A stretch of 64,000 nt of DNA from Bacillota bacterium. GTDB taxonomy: Bacteria > Bacillota > Clostridia > Acetivibrionales > DTU013. The position numbers and the translations under genes are program-made. Location of the stretch: assembly GCA_023435745.1 (NCBI GenBank), contig JAEZMD010000021.1:42427-106426 (forward strand), given 5' to 3'. The notes under the pieces were generated by a model, which made no database searches, had not been told where the DNA came from, and saw nothing but the letters and a program-made list of their open reading frames with translations. This document shows, in pieces, positions 35,212-43,661 of this stretch (position 1 is its first letter; the number at the start of each line of letters is the position of its first letter).

Positions 35212-35345
35212 TTCGGAGCTATGGTTCCATAGCCGAAAATTTCGCGCGGGCTGGTCGATGACTATGACATCTGCCCGTCCATGCATCCTGGGCGGCTGAT
35301 TCCGCCGGAGGCATATAATATCCCCCGCAAACGGGGATATTATAT
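35212..35345. repeat. Intergenic hairpins between the mosaic protease gene and the FHA-SEDS operon
   Basis: Two inverted repeats: around 35213-35237 GCTATGG/CCATAGC with a TT loop inside TTCGG/CGAA, and a perfect 13-bp stem at 35313-35345 (ATATAATATCCCC with GGGGATATTATAT, 7-base loop). A weaker GGCGG/CCGCC pair lies between. None has a T tract on either strand, so a classical terminator is not shown. The 35133-35411 gap has no gene. Confidence 0.6.
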
Positions 35346-35411
35346 CAGACGAAGCAGTCAGTAAAAAGTTTCCGATATCTGCGCCGTATGTTCATTTACT
35401 CATCTGCTGTC

Positions 35412-38400
35412 CTAATTTTCAATACAAAGGATTGTATAATCCGCAGCGGTTTCGTTCCCGGTCTTACCCGAGATTGAGATATAGTATATCCCGGCCTTCA
35501 AATCCGTCGAAATCGCCTGTAGGCTGGTTTCCTCCTCAAAAATCGTTTCTTCACTGTTCTTCAAGACCACTCCATTTCGATCCATCAGCTTTATTTCGAA
35601 GGTACTTTCTTTGTCTTCGTTTAATAAGGAGTTATAAGCCCCCGTAAACGACACTTTTCCATCATATTTCAAATCAAATTTGAAGACATCCACATCCCGA
35701 TCGCCATACAGATTCGCACTTATTATACTGTCCATCTGCAAGCTGTTGGCGCTGGATATACTATCATTACTCTCAAATTCCACGACCTCAGTATCATAAT
35801 TATTGACAGCCTGGATTGGAATACGGCGGGCTGATTCAAATAGTTTTCTGACAGTATTGATAGGAACCGCGAAATTCATATTTTGAGAGCCCCACATCGT
35901 CATGGACATGACTCCTATCACATCTCCGTTCATATTAAAGAGAGGTCCGCCGCTGCTTCCGGGCGAAATGGAGGCAGTAGTCTGGATGTACTTTACCCCA
36001 AATATATCCCGTATACCGCTGACCAACCCATCCGATATGGTATTCTGCATCTCCATCGGGTTTCCGATTGCCAGAACATCATCAGCCAGCTCCGCTCTAT
36101 CCGAGTTTCCAAGCTTCACTACCGGCAGTCCTTGAGCAGAGTTCAATTTCAGAATAGCGACATCCTTGACTGAATTGTAGTTCAATATATAGTCCGTATC
36201 ATACGTTTTCCCATTATCAAAAGAGCATTTTATCGTCGACGCTCCCGCAATGACATGGAAATTTGTCACAACAGTTCCTGTGGGTTCAATGTTGAAGCCG
36301 CTCCCGGAAGCTTTCAGCTTGCCCTTTTCATCAAATACCTTGATAAATACTACGGCATTCTTTTGTTTGACAATTTCCTTGGCAGTCTTGACGGTATATC
36401 CGGATGAAGCACCTGGTATGTTGATTGGCAACGGGGTATATGAGCCAAAGGCAGGCAGCCTGAATACATCGGTAACTTTGCCCGATTCTCCGGAAGCTAT
36501 GAGCTGTTTTACGGATCCGTCTTTATTAATGCGAAATCCATTCATTTCTATGTCTTTATCATCGCTATATTGCGACATGATCAGGCTTCTATAGCCCTCG
36601 CCATGCGAATAATAAAGCCAGTCGCCACAAATATTTATTTCATATCCTGCATCGTTACTTATCTTTATTTTTTCCTTTTTCTCCTCATTAATCCTGTATA
36701 GATTGCCAAAGGAGTCATTATAGTAAATGTATGTTTCGTCCATATTTATTTGAAAAGTACTGACATCCACCACAAACTTCTTGCTGCTGCCGTCAGCTTT
36801 CATCCTGCATATCCCGCTCTGAGGCCAAATTGTACCAGCATAGTAGATCCAATCCCCGTTCTTTTGAATAATCCGGTTATCATCCCCAGCCGTGTTGGTC
36901 AGTTTCATGGTATCTGTTCCGGATGTACGCATTCTGTACAGATTGCCGTCTGATACCTTTTGGAAATACAGCCATCCTTCGTCTGCAAACAATGTATGAA
37001 CAGGTGTATTAGACAGCTTCTGCCTTGCTTTTCCGTTAATGTTTATTCTATATGGTTTATCACCATCTGAATTATTAATGTAATAGATCCACTCTCCCAT
37101 CAGATTTACATAAGTGCACTCATCTTTCGCTAGAAGTGTCTTTGCACTGCCGTCGGTTTTCATTTTATATAGCCACGTTTTTTCAAATAATGATTCAGCG
37201 CCCATGTCTGAATAATACAGCCAATCTCCGGCAGCATTGAGGAAGACTCCTGTTTTATCATGCAGCATGGTTTTGCCCGAACCGTCATTTTTCAGTTTAT
37301 ATATCCCATCCCGCATGGAAATGTACTGCCAATCGCCATCTTCCGCAGCACAGCCGTAATTCAAAATATTCCCCCAGGTGTTGCCTGCTTTTTCAGTAAA
37401 GCTCCTTGTGATATCCGCTGTTTTTTTTGCATCACTCCAACTGTATTCAAACCCCATTGATTTACATGCCGATTCAAGAGGTATGTATACCTGCTCATGC
37501 AGTATCACCGGCGGAGCTGCCAGATTTACCTCCACACCGTTAATGGTTCCCTTGACAGCGCCAAGCACAAGCTTCAGGCTTTTTCCGCTCCTGCCTGCAG
37601 TGATGGTCTTTGTCTTTACATCATAATCAGAAATGGCATCCAGGCTGTCAAATATTTGCTTCATAGGGACCATGGGAATATCCTTGCTGAATTCAGGAGG
37701 ATATTTGAGAGTAAGAGGTTTTCCGTCAAGTACAAGCTTAATGCCCGATGTGTTCTGCAAACGCAGAGCAGCCTGATCTTCTACCCATTCATCAAATTGC
37801 CTTTGTTTCTCTGCTATTATCATATTGACCCCTGCCTTTTCCAGGGCTTCATTCAGGGTGGGCAGGTATTTCACGGGATCGTATTCGCCCGTCATAAGCT
37901 TTTCCAAATATTTTTCTATTTCACCGTTGCAAAAGCTTTTTTCAACCAGTATAGGCGTTTCATCAAATGTAAATCCTATTGTGCGGGACTCTACTGCTAT
38001 TTTATTGTAATCCTTCAGCTTGTTATACTTATTCGGATCTTCATTTTTCCAGGTAAAGTCAAGGTACCTGTTCCCAAGCGCCCAGTAAGGGGATTGCAGC
38101 TTGTAAGTATTTCCGGCATAAGCACCGCCCGGAGCATCAACTACGTTTTCCGACACTTTAACATAATGCTTCCCTTCTATACCAAAATGAATCAAATTAC
38201 TGGATACAGCATCGTTATATATGTATTCCATCATACTCAGAGCGCGCTGCGGATGCTTAGAGGTCGCCCAGACTGAATTCATGCTGTTGGGAGAGTCGAA
38301 TTGATCTATTATCGGCTTTCCAATGTTGACAAAAGTCCAGCTATATTCACTGTCATATTCCTCCTGTATCGGATTGGCCCGTGACATAAGCTTGGCAAAT

Positions 38401-39260
38401 ATTTCTCTGCTATCCTGATTGGAATAGCTCTTTAAATATCCTGCTTTATTGAATTTATGAAGAGTCTTGAAAAATGCCATAGTACCTGGTGCGGTATATT
38501 CATCATAGATTTTATTATCATCTTTACTGTCATTTGACAGCGCTCCAGGTATCCAGATATTCTCTCCGACCCGTTGAAATCCGGTCAGATCGAAGAAAGG
38601 GCCGCCTGTTGATATATTCACCAACGGAATAATTTCGGGTTGTTTGCTTTTGATCAGCTTCAGGACCGATTCAACATCGTCCAGCTTTTTTATTTTGCTT
38701 AAATCGATCTTGTATTTATCCACCAGATCCTTCCTGAACGCCAAACCGCTTGAATAAGCAGATGATTGCCCGGGAACAGGCAGTGCAAACAATTCGCCGT
38801 CAACCCGAGCCGCTTTCAGAATTGAACTGCCCAGCACAGCTTTTGTCTTGGGAGCCAGCTTGTCGATGTCGTTGTCAATTGGATAATAATATCCTGAATT
38901 AACATCATCGACATATGAATACCAAGATGCTGAAAATATCAGATCAATGTTCTTGCCAGAAGCATAAAGTAAATCTTTAATCTCGTAAATATTTTCCCAG
39001 TCCAGAAAGGTAAACTCGACAGTATCTCCGGTTTCAGCAGCAAGACGCTCATTCAGCTTCGTACTGATCTCATCAAATCCATCCGGCTTTATCCCCGGCA
39101 GATACCATTGCAGCGCTTCGCCACTACTCCGCGGTGCAGCAGCCGGCAGCAGCTCGTCGAATAAGTTTATTTCTTTCCCCAGCGCGGTTACTCCCGGAAA
39201 CATTGTTATCAAAAACACAACAAGCACTATCAAGGCAGTTCTATGCCTGAATGAGGACAT
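35412..39260 (-). CDS. Exported mosaic protein: solute-binding, Cu-amine-oxidase-N-like, beta-propeller, HtrA-like protease
   Basis: About 1282 residues. Signal peptide (ALIVLVVFLITMFPGVTALG, no lipobox Cys). About 45-495: family 1 solute-binding protein with a DUF3502-like end (QRQFDEWVEDQAA). About 505-630: copper-amine-oxidase-N-like domain (KLVLDGKPLTLKYPPEFSKD, PLESACKSMGFEYSW). About 640-930: DUF5050-like propeller with repeated GDWIYY/GWLYF motifs. About 955-1165: trypsin-like HtrA-type protease, His1002 in TNFHVIAG, Asp1033 in KDVAILKL, Ser1103 in SPGSSGGPL. The last 100 residues look like a PPC domain. ATG 39260 is eight bases after GGGGGG; an in-frame TTG 14 codons upstream lacks a site. 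Stands alone, divergent from a MotA-like/LuxR pair. Confidence 0.85.
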   Translation of the reverse strand: MSSFRHRTALIVLVVFLITMFPGVTALGKEINLFDELLPAAAPRSSGEALQWYLPGIKPDGFDEISTKLNERLAAETGDTVEFTFLDWENIYEIKDLLYASGKNIDLIFSASWYSYVDDVNSGYYYPIDNDIDKLAPKTKAVLGSSILKAARVDGELFALPVPGQSSAYSSGLAFRKDLVDKYKIDLSKIKKLDDVESVLKLIKSKQPEIIPLVNISTGGPFFDLTGFQRVGENIWIPGALSNDSKDDNKIYDEYTAPGTMAFFKTLHKFNKAGYLKSYSNQDSREIFAKLMSRANPIQEEYDSEYSWTFVNIGKPIIDQFDSPNSMNSVWATSKHPQRALSMMEYIYNDAVSSNLIHFGIEGKHYVKVSENVVDAPGGAYAGNTYKLQSPYWALGNRYLDFTWKNEDPNKYNKLKDYNKIAVESRTIGFTFDETPILVEKSFCNGEIEKYLEKLMTGEYDPVKYLPTLNEALEKAGVNMIIAEKQRQFDEWVEDQAALRLQNTSGIKLVLDGKPLTLKYPPEFSKDIPMVPMKQIFDSLDAISDYDVKTKTITAGRSGKSLKLVLGAVKGTINGVEVNLAAPPVILHEQVYIPLESACKSMGFEYSWSDAKKTADITRSFTEKAGNTWGNILNYGCAAEDGDWQYISMRDGIYKLKNDGSGKTMLHDKTGVFLNAAGDWLYYSDMGAESLFEKTWLYKMKTDGSAKTLLAKDECTYVNLMGEWIYYINNSDGDKPYRININGKARQKLSNTPVHTLFADEGWLYFQKVSDGNLYRMRTSGTDTMKLTNTAGDDNRIIQKNGDWIYYAGTIWPQSGICRMKADGSSKKFVVDVSTFQINMDETYIYYNDSFGNLYRINEEKKEKIKISNDAGYEINICGDWLYYSHGEGYRSLIMSQYSDDKDIEMNGFRINKDGSVKQLIASGESGKVTDVFRLPAFGSYTPLPINIPGASSGYTVKTAKEIVKQKNAVVFIKVFDEKGKLKASGSGFNIEPTGTVVTNFHVIAGASTIKCSFDNGKTYDTDYILNYNSVKDVAILKLNSAQGLPVVKLGNSDRAELADDVLAIGNPMEMQNTISDGLVSGIRDIFGVKYIQTTASISPGSSGGPLFNMNGDVIGVMSMTMWGSQNMNFAVPINTVRKLFESARRIPIQAVNNYDTEVVEFESNDSISSANSLQMDSIISANLYGDRDVDVFKFDLKYDGKVSFTGAYNSLLNEDKESTFEIKLMDRNGVVLKNSEETIFEEETSLQAISTDLKAGIYYISISGKTGNETAADYTILCIEN

Positions 39261-39262
39261 TG

Positions 39263-39346
39263 TCAAAACCCCCCGCAAATAATATGTGTATATCTTCGAC
39301 AATGTTTAGCCATTTCCTCTAATTTCAGTTATGTTTTTACAAGCAT
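39263..39346 (-). other. Possible upstream mini-ORFs in the mosaic protease leader
   Basis: A perfect AGGAGG (39360-39355) is eight bases before an ATG at 39346 that opens a five-codon ORF (MLVKT, stop at 39329). A second ATG at 39313 opens 16 codons ending in TGA at 39265-39263, two bases before the main ATG at 39260 and spanning its ribosome binding site. This arrangement would allow translational control, but nothing proves use. Confidence 0.35.
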
Positions 39347-39410
39347 ATATCAATCCTCCTGTCAGACTTTGGGGGAAATCACAAGAACAGAAAGCCAGAA
39401 TTCTGCATTT

Positions 39411-39466
39411 ACTCCCATAATTCCCCCCCTGGGAGTATGGTCAATTTTGTCAATCAGAGCTATAAT
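39411..39466 (+). promoter_or_regulatory. Promoter and candidate operator of the MotA-like/LuxR pair
   Basis: ACTCCCA (39411-39417) and TGGGAGT (39430-39436) form a 7-12-7 inverted repeat ending one base before TGGTCA (39438-39443), which is 17 bp from TATAAT (39461-39466). The position suits an activator or autoregulating LuxR-type protein in the gap shared with the divergent mosaic protease gene. Confidence 0.55.
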
Positions 39467-39510
39467 CAAATTGTCCGGACGCAAATATTGTGAAATTTAG
39501 GGAGGGTATT

Positions 39511-39966
39511 ATGTATTTTTTAGGATTATTGCTGTATATCGTTTTCTTGATTTTCTTTTCGTTATTATCAGGTACAATTGCGACCTTCATAGATTTTCCC
39601 AGTCTTCTTATCATCCTTGCTCTCACCATACCAGTATTAATGTCTTCAGGGCTATTGTCCGACTTTTTCCGAGGGTTTGCACTCATGGGGAAGAAGATCA
39701 ACTATTATTCCTCCATCGATCTAAAGCGCATTCTTGAGGCGGACAGGCTGGCCATCCGAGCTCTTCTGCTCGCAGGTGCCGTAGGTACGATCATAGGAAC
39801 AGTTGCTTTATTAGCAAAGCTGGATGACCCTTCATTATTTGGGCCTTCGCTTTCCGTTGCCCTAATCACTGTTCTTTATTCCCTTATACTTATTTCAATT
39901 ATTCTACCCGTTAAGGCAAAGGTATCTACGATTTTAGAAACTCTGGGGCAGGAGCAGAATAAATGA
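39511..39966 (+). CDS. MotA/ExbB-like small membrane protein
   Basis: 151 residues from the ATG at 39511, four bases after GGGAGG (an upstream in-frame TTG has no site). Four hydrophobic segments. FIDFPSLLIILALTIPVLMS resembles the start of MotA proteins, and the second half (a charged loop DLKRILEADRLAIRALLLAG, then GTIIGTVALLAKLDDP) keeps the MotA/TolQ/ExbB helix pattern. It lacks the large cytoplasmic loop of a full MotA, and no MotB is present, so a flagellar stator is unlikely. Its stop overlaps the start of the next gene by ATGA, so the two products are made together. Confidence 0.7.
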   Translation: MYFLGLLLYIVFLIFFSLLSGTIATFIDFPSLLIILALTIPVLMSSGLLSDFFRGFALMGKKINYYSSIDLKRILEADRLAIRALLLAGAVGTIIGTVALLAKLDDPSLFGPSLSVALITVLYSLILISIILPVKAKVSTILETLGQEQNK

Positions 39967-40625
39967 AGAGACCTCCCTATCTGCTGGCAGGATTATTTGT
40001 ATATCTGCTCCTGATAAGTGTATTGATGCAATTTGATTGGGCGAAAATGGTCAGACCGATCCCGCTGCTTTCGGTGTTGCTCGGTGTACTTATACTCACA
40101 CTTTCGCAATACAAAAAGGGAATGACTAGAGATGAAGTTCTGGCCCATGCACAATGGAACGCCTTTTTAGCAGGCCTGATGGCTTCCCTTTTGTCTCTTC
40201 TTTCAGCCTTCTCCTCCGATGTAACAGAGCCCCTCTCCATACATCGGTTGGCTGACGAGCTGGTTCCTTTGATCTACGGCAGTATCACATATTTGCTCAT
40301 AAGGCTGCTTAATCCTGAACGGGTTGAGCAGCCCACCGGATCTGAAAACACAAATGCGATGGCTGGAAATCCGGGAAAGCACGCATTGACAACCCTGCCG
40401 GATCTTATGACGATCAATGCCATCCTTTCCGCAAAGGGATTCTCCCCGCGAGAATGCCACGTAGCACTGAAAATTGTCGAGGGTATCTCTAACAAAGAAA
40501 TAGCAGAACAGCTGTTCATCTCAGACGCAACTGTTAAAAAGCATATCCAGAACATGTTCAGGAAATGCGGGGCCAATGACCGCCAGGAGTTCATAATCCG
40601 GTTTGCTCAGTGGATGAAGGAATAG
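39963..40625 (+). CDS. Membrane-anchored LuxR-type transcriptional regulator
   Basis: 220 residues. Four hydrophobic segments in the first 120 residues (LLAGLFVYLLLISVLM, IPLLSVLLGVLILTLSQY and two more), then a linker and a LuxR/GerE helix-turn-helix at about 155-215 (FSPRECHVALKIVEGISNKE, IAEQLFISDATVKKHIQNMF). No receiver domain. The DNA-binding part would stay at the membrane and respond to a membrane or extracytoplasmic cue, possibly through the MotA-like partner encoded just before it with a 4-base overlap. A likely target is the shared gap at 39261-39510. Confidence 0.85.
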   Translation: MKRPPYLLAGLFVYLLLISVLMQFDWAKMVRPIPLLSVLLGVLILTLSQYKKGMTRDEVLAHAQWNAFLAGLMASLLSLLSAFSSDVTEPLSIHRLADELVPLIYGSITYLLIRLLNPERVEQPTGSENTNAMAGNPGKHALTTLPDLMTINAILSAKGFSPRECHVALKIVEGISNKEIAEQLFISDATVKKHIQNMFRKCGANDRQEFIIRFAQWMKE

Positions 40626-40736
40626 TCTTCTTTGACAGTAACCCGGTCATGATGCCGTCCGGCATCTTTTTTCGGATGACGTCATGATACCGATAGACCG
40701 CAATGTCATTGTCTCCGCTAAGCTTTTTGCGAATCC

Positions 40737-42245
40737 TCATTCCATCCCATAGAATTCCTCCGGGTCGAAACCCAGGTATGACTCCGTCTCATCACTGACA
40801 GGTGTAATCTCCAGTATGCAAAGATGGTTACATGGAATAGTCAGTTCCACTTTATACTCTCCATTTTCCTCAGACAGCCTTGCATCAGTTTGGAGAGCCT
40901 CAGCAGCAGCCTGCAGCAGCTTTATCTGCTCCTTGTTCAGAGTGCGCGGTTTGCCCATATTACTCCAGGTTTGCATGGGATTCGCATGGGAACCTCCCAC
41001 AACCTTTTTCACAAGCAGCGCCCGCTTCCCGATGGAAGGCAGTGAAAGGGAATAACTCTCATCTGGGGACGGTTTATGATCCCGCATATCATGCCAGTTC
41101 CAACCAATGATCACATACTTGCCCTCAGTCTTAGTGACGATCAGGTGCTCATCGCGATAAAGCAGCTCCTTTCCGGCCTTCGAGAAGAACTCAAATGTGT
41201 AGAACGTCGGCTTTTTGACAGAGTTCAGTGCAACCAGTCCAAACCCTCCGTGGAAAACTGATTTAGGAACGTCGCTTTCTTCGAATACATCACTGAAGGT
41301 CCAATAGGAATAGGAATCCGCGTATTCTCCGGCTTCGCTCAGGATCCGCGCAATATACGCCGCATTGAAAGCTGTATCATGGACAGGGCAGCATGGATTG
41401 TATGAGCTATTGAACTCCGTTATATGCAGCGGCATATTTGCAATAAGAGGATAATCCGCCATGATCCTGCGGGTTTCTTTTAGTTCCTCTATCATCGTAG
41501 CCGGCTCGTTTATAGTATGGTATACATAGTGTCCGCGCACCATCGTAGGATTGGCTGTATAACAATGACGGGTAATAAAGTCCAGTGGCGGGTTGCTTTT
41601 TATGCAATGCTCAAAAAAAGCTCTAAGCCATTTTTCTGTTTCAACGCCGCAGATTGCCGGACCTCCCACCTGGATACGCGGATCAGCAAGCTTTACAGCC
41701 CTTGCAGAATAATCATAAAGCTTGAAGTATTCCTCCATGGAACCTGCCCAGAATGGGATATTCGGTTCGTTCCACACCTCAACAGGCCAGGTAATCACTT
41801 CTTCCCTGCCATACCTGTCGATCAGGTGATTTAGTGTATTTGTGATCAATTCAGCCCATTTCTCATATGAGGATGGCGGCGTCACATTGCCTTTCCAGTA
41901 GAATATCGTCTGCTCGCCTGTCTTCAGCTTTTCCGGCATGAAACCGAGCTCCAGAAACGGGCGTATTCCATTCTCAAGATAAGCGTCCATGATGCGATCC
42001 AGGTAGGTAAAGTTATAGAATGTGTTTGTCTTACCATCCATCGTACACTCACGATAAATGCCGACGTCGTCACAAAACAGTCCATGGCCGCGGATATATC
42101 GGAAGTGTATGGCCTGCTGAACCATTTTAAGGTGGTCTGCGTATTCCTTTTGAAGTGCCAGCCCCATCCGCCCAGTGCCGACACAATAGACCGCATTATT
42201 TTTGAAGGGCTTACCGGAAGCCGGTATATTGATCCTTTTTACCAT
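40737..42245 (-). CDS. Glycoside hydrolase family 39, probable beta-xylosidase
   Basis: 502 residues, no signal peptide, so cytoplasmic. TIM-barrel with the acid/base Glu in VEVWNEPNIPFWAG and the nucleophile Glu in LHITEFNSSYNP; YSYWTFSDVFEE is also typical of GH39 beta-xylosidases. It would release xylose from the non-reducing end of imported xylo-oligosaccharides. Start ATG seven bases after AGGAGG. It is divergent from the GH8 exo-oligoxylanase gene, and together they would take xylo-oligomers apart from both ends. Confidence 0.9.
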   Translation of the reverse strand: MVKRINIPASGKPFKNNAVYCVGTGRMGLALQKEYADHLKMVQQAIHFRYIRGHGLFCDDVGIYRECTMDGKTNTFYNFTYLDRIMDAYLENGIRPFLELGFMPEKLKTGEQTIFYWKGNVTPPSSYEKWAELITNTLNHLIDRYGREEVITWPVEVWNEPNIPFWAGSMEEYFKLYDYSARAVKLADPRIQVGGPAICGVETEKWLRAFFEHCIKSNPPLDFITRHCYTANPTMVRGHYVYHTINEPATMIEELKETRRIMADYPLIANMPLHITEFNSSYNPCCPVHDTAFNAAYIARILSEAGEYADSYSYWTFSDVFEESDVPKSVFHGGFGLVALNSVKKPTFYTFEFFSKAGKELLYRDEHLIVTKTEGKYVIIGWNWHDMRDHKPSPDESYSLSLPSIGKRALLVKKVVGGSHANPMQTWSNMGKPRTLNKEQIKLLQAAAEALQTDARLSEENGEYKVELTIPCNHLCILEITPVSDETESYLGFDPEEFYGME

Positions 42246-42416
42246 GGCTAAACCTCCTGGTGTTTATAGATAATCGCTATGTATCTTTCCTCGATAAAAC
42301 TTTATACTATAACATTCAATTATACAAGAAAAAAATAGAAAAATATATTGATATTCATGGACTAAATAAGGTATATTGATGTGGCAAATATGCAGTGAGA
42401 TAAGGAGAATAGAATA

Positions 42417-43547
42417 ATGAAAGAAGGCGCATTTTTTACAAACGAGTACCCTGATCTGTTTGCTGAAATCGGACTCTCAGGTGAACAAATCGAAAAAAAG
42501 ATCTGTGAAACCTTTAACACCATGTTCTTTGACCCTGAGGAACGCATTTATTTTGAAAAAGGCGAAAATATGGGCTTCATGCTGGATACCGGCAACAATG
42601 ACGCCCGGACCGAGGGAATGAGCTATGGAATGATGATGGCCGTCCAGATGGACAGAAAGGATATTTTTGATCGTCTATGGCTCTTTTCCAAAACGTATAT
42701 GTACCAGAGCAAGGGGAAATATCAAGGCTATTTTGCCTGGTCCGTATCCCCCGAGGGCATAAAAAATTCCGAAGGACCGGCGCCGGACGGGGAGGAGTAT
42801 TTTGCAATGGCTCTTTTCTTTGCCTCTAAAAGATGGGGCGACGGGCAGTCTCCTTTTGACTACGGCGTTCAGGCCAGAGATATTTTACGGCACTGCATTC
42901 ATCAATCTGAACTTGTTGATGGCGGCGAGCCCATGTGGGACCATACGAACCACTATATAAAATTTGTGCCCGAAACACCCTTTTCCGACCCTTCCTACCA
43001 TCTGCCGCATTTTTATGAGTTGTTTACACTCCTGGCTGATGAAGCAGACAGACCCTTTTGGCAGAAAGCCGCAGAGGAAAGCCGCAAATACCTGTGCATA
43101 GCATGTCATGACAAGACTGGAATGGCGCCTGAGTACGCCGAGTTTGACGGTTCGCCGAAGCATATGTTCAATGATGGCCAGTTTTATTCTGATGCATACC
43201 GTGTAGCAATGAATATCGGTCTGGATGCTGCCTGGTTTGGCAGGGATGAAGCCCTTGGGGATATCATTGACAGGCTGCAGGCATTCTTCAGCGAGCATAC
43301 GCAACCGGGAGAATATCATTCCTATATGCTCGACGGCACACCGCTTGAACAACCGGCGCTCCACCCCATTGCAATAATAGCAACAAATGCCGCAGGCTCC
43401 CTTGCCGCACGCGGCAGATACCGTCTGGACTGGGTTCGGGATTTCTGGAATACGCCGCTTCGCAAGGGCGACCGCAGATATTATGATAACTGTCTGTACT
43501 TTTTCTGTCTGCTGATGCTGGCAGGGAAATACAGGATCTATATATAA
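42417..43547 (+). CDS. Glycoside hydrolase family 8, reducing-end xylose-releasing exo-oligoxylanase type
   Basis: 376 residues, no signal peptide. GH8 (alpha/alpha)6 barrel: the general acid Glu lies in NDARTEGMSYGMMMAVQ and further conserved residues in APDGEEYFAMALFFA and MWDHTNHYIKFVP; SDAYRVAMNIGLDA is conserved. Lack of export, length and neighbour GH39 favour the reducing-end exo-oligoxylanase subgroup over secreted GH8 cellulases or chitosanases. Start after AAGGAG. The 171-bp gap to GH39 is AT-rich and must hold both promoters; I could not define operators. Confidence 0.9.
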   Translation: MKEGAFFTNEYPDLFAEIGLSGEQIEKKICETFNTMFFDPEERIYFEKGENMGFMLDTGNNDARTEGMSYGMMMAVQMDRKDIFDRLWLFSKTYMYQSKGKYQGYFAWSVSPEGIKNSEGPAPDGEEYFAMALFFASKRWGDGQSPFDYGVQARDILRHCIHQSELVDGGEPMWDHTNHYIKFVPETPFSDPSYHLPHFYELFTLLADEADRPFWQKAAEESRKYLCIACHDKTGMAPEYAEFDGSPKHMFNDGQFYSDAYRVAMNIGLDAAWFGRDEALGDIIDRLQAFFSEHTQPGEYHSYMLDGTPLEQPALHPIAIIATNAAGSLAARGRYRLDWVRDFWNTPLRKGDRRYYDNCLYFFCLLMLAGKYRIYI

Positions 43548-43571
43548 CCTGTTCTCCAGATGGTCTACTCA

Positions 43572-43661
43572 CCGGATGGTTTTAAGCCGGATTGTCTGGT
43601 TGCCGGATGGTTTTAAGCCGGATTGTCTGGCTGCCGGCCGGTTTTAGTCGCTGGCCGGTTG
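43572..43661. repeat. 31-bp tandem repeat, 2.9 copies, running into the WD40-OmpA gene end
   Basis: Units 43572-43602 and 43603-43633 are identical except one base (unit starts CCGGATGGTTTTAAGCCGGA). A diverged third unit begins at 43634 and crosses the stop of the minus-strand gene at 43644, encoding its last few residues. Each unit contains CCGG-rich inverted arms. Confidence 0.85.

Noticed and set aside
35313..35345. Rho-independent terminator of the mosaic protease gene
   Set aside because: Stem is strong but no T tract follows on the minus strand; listed only as inverted repeat.
37497..38276. 259-codon plus-strand ORF
   Set aside because: Antisense to the solute-binding and copper-amine-oxidase-like part of the mosaic protein.
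39511..39966. Flagellar stator MotA
   Set aside because: Too short, no large cytoplasmic loop, no motB and no flagellar genes nearby.
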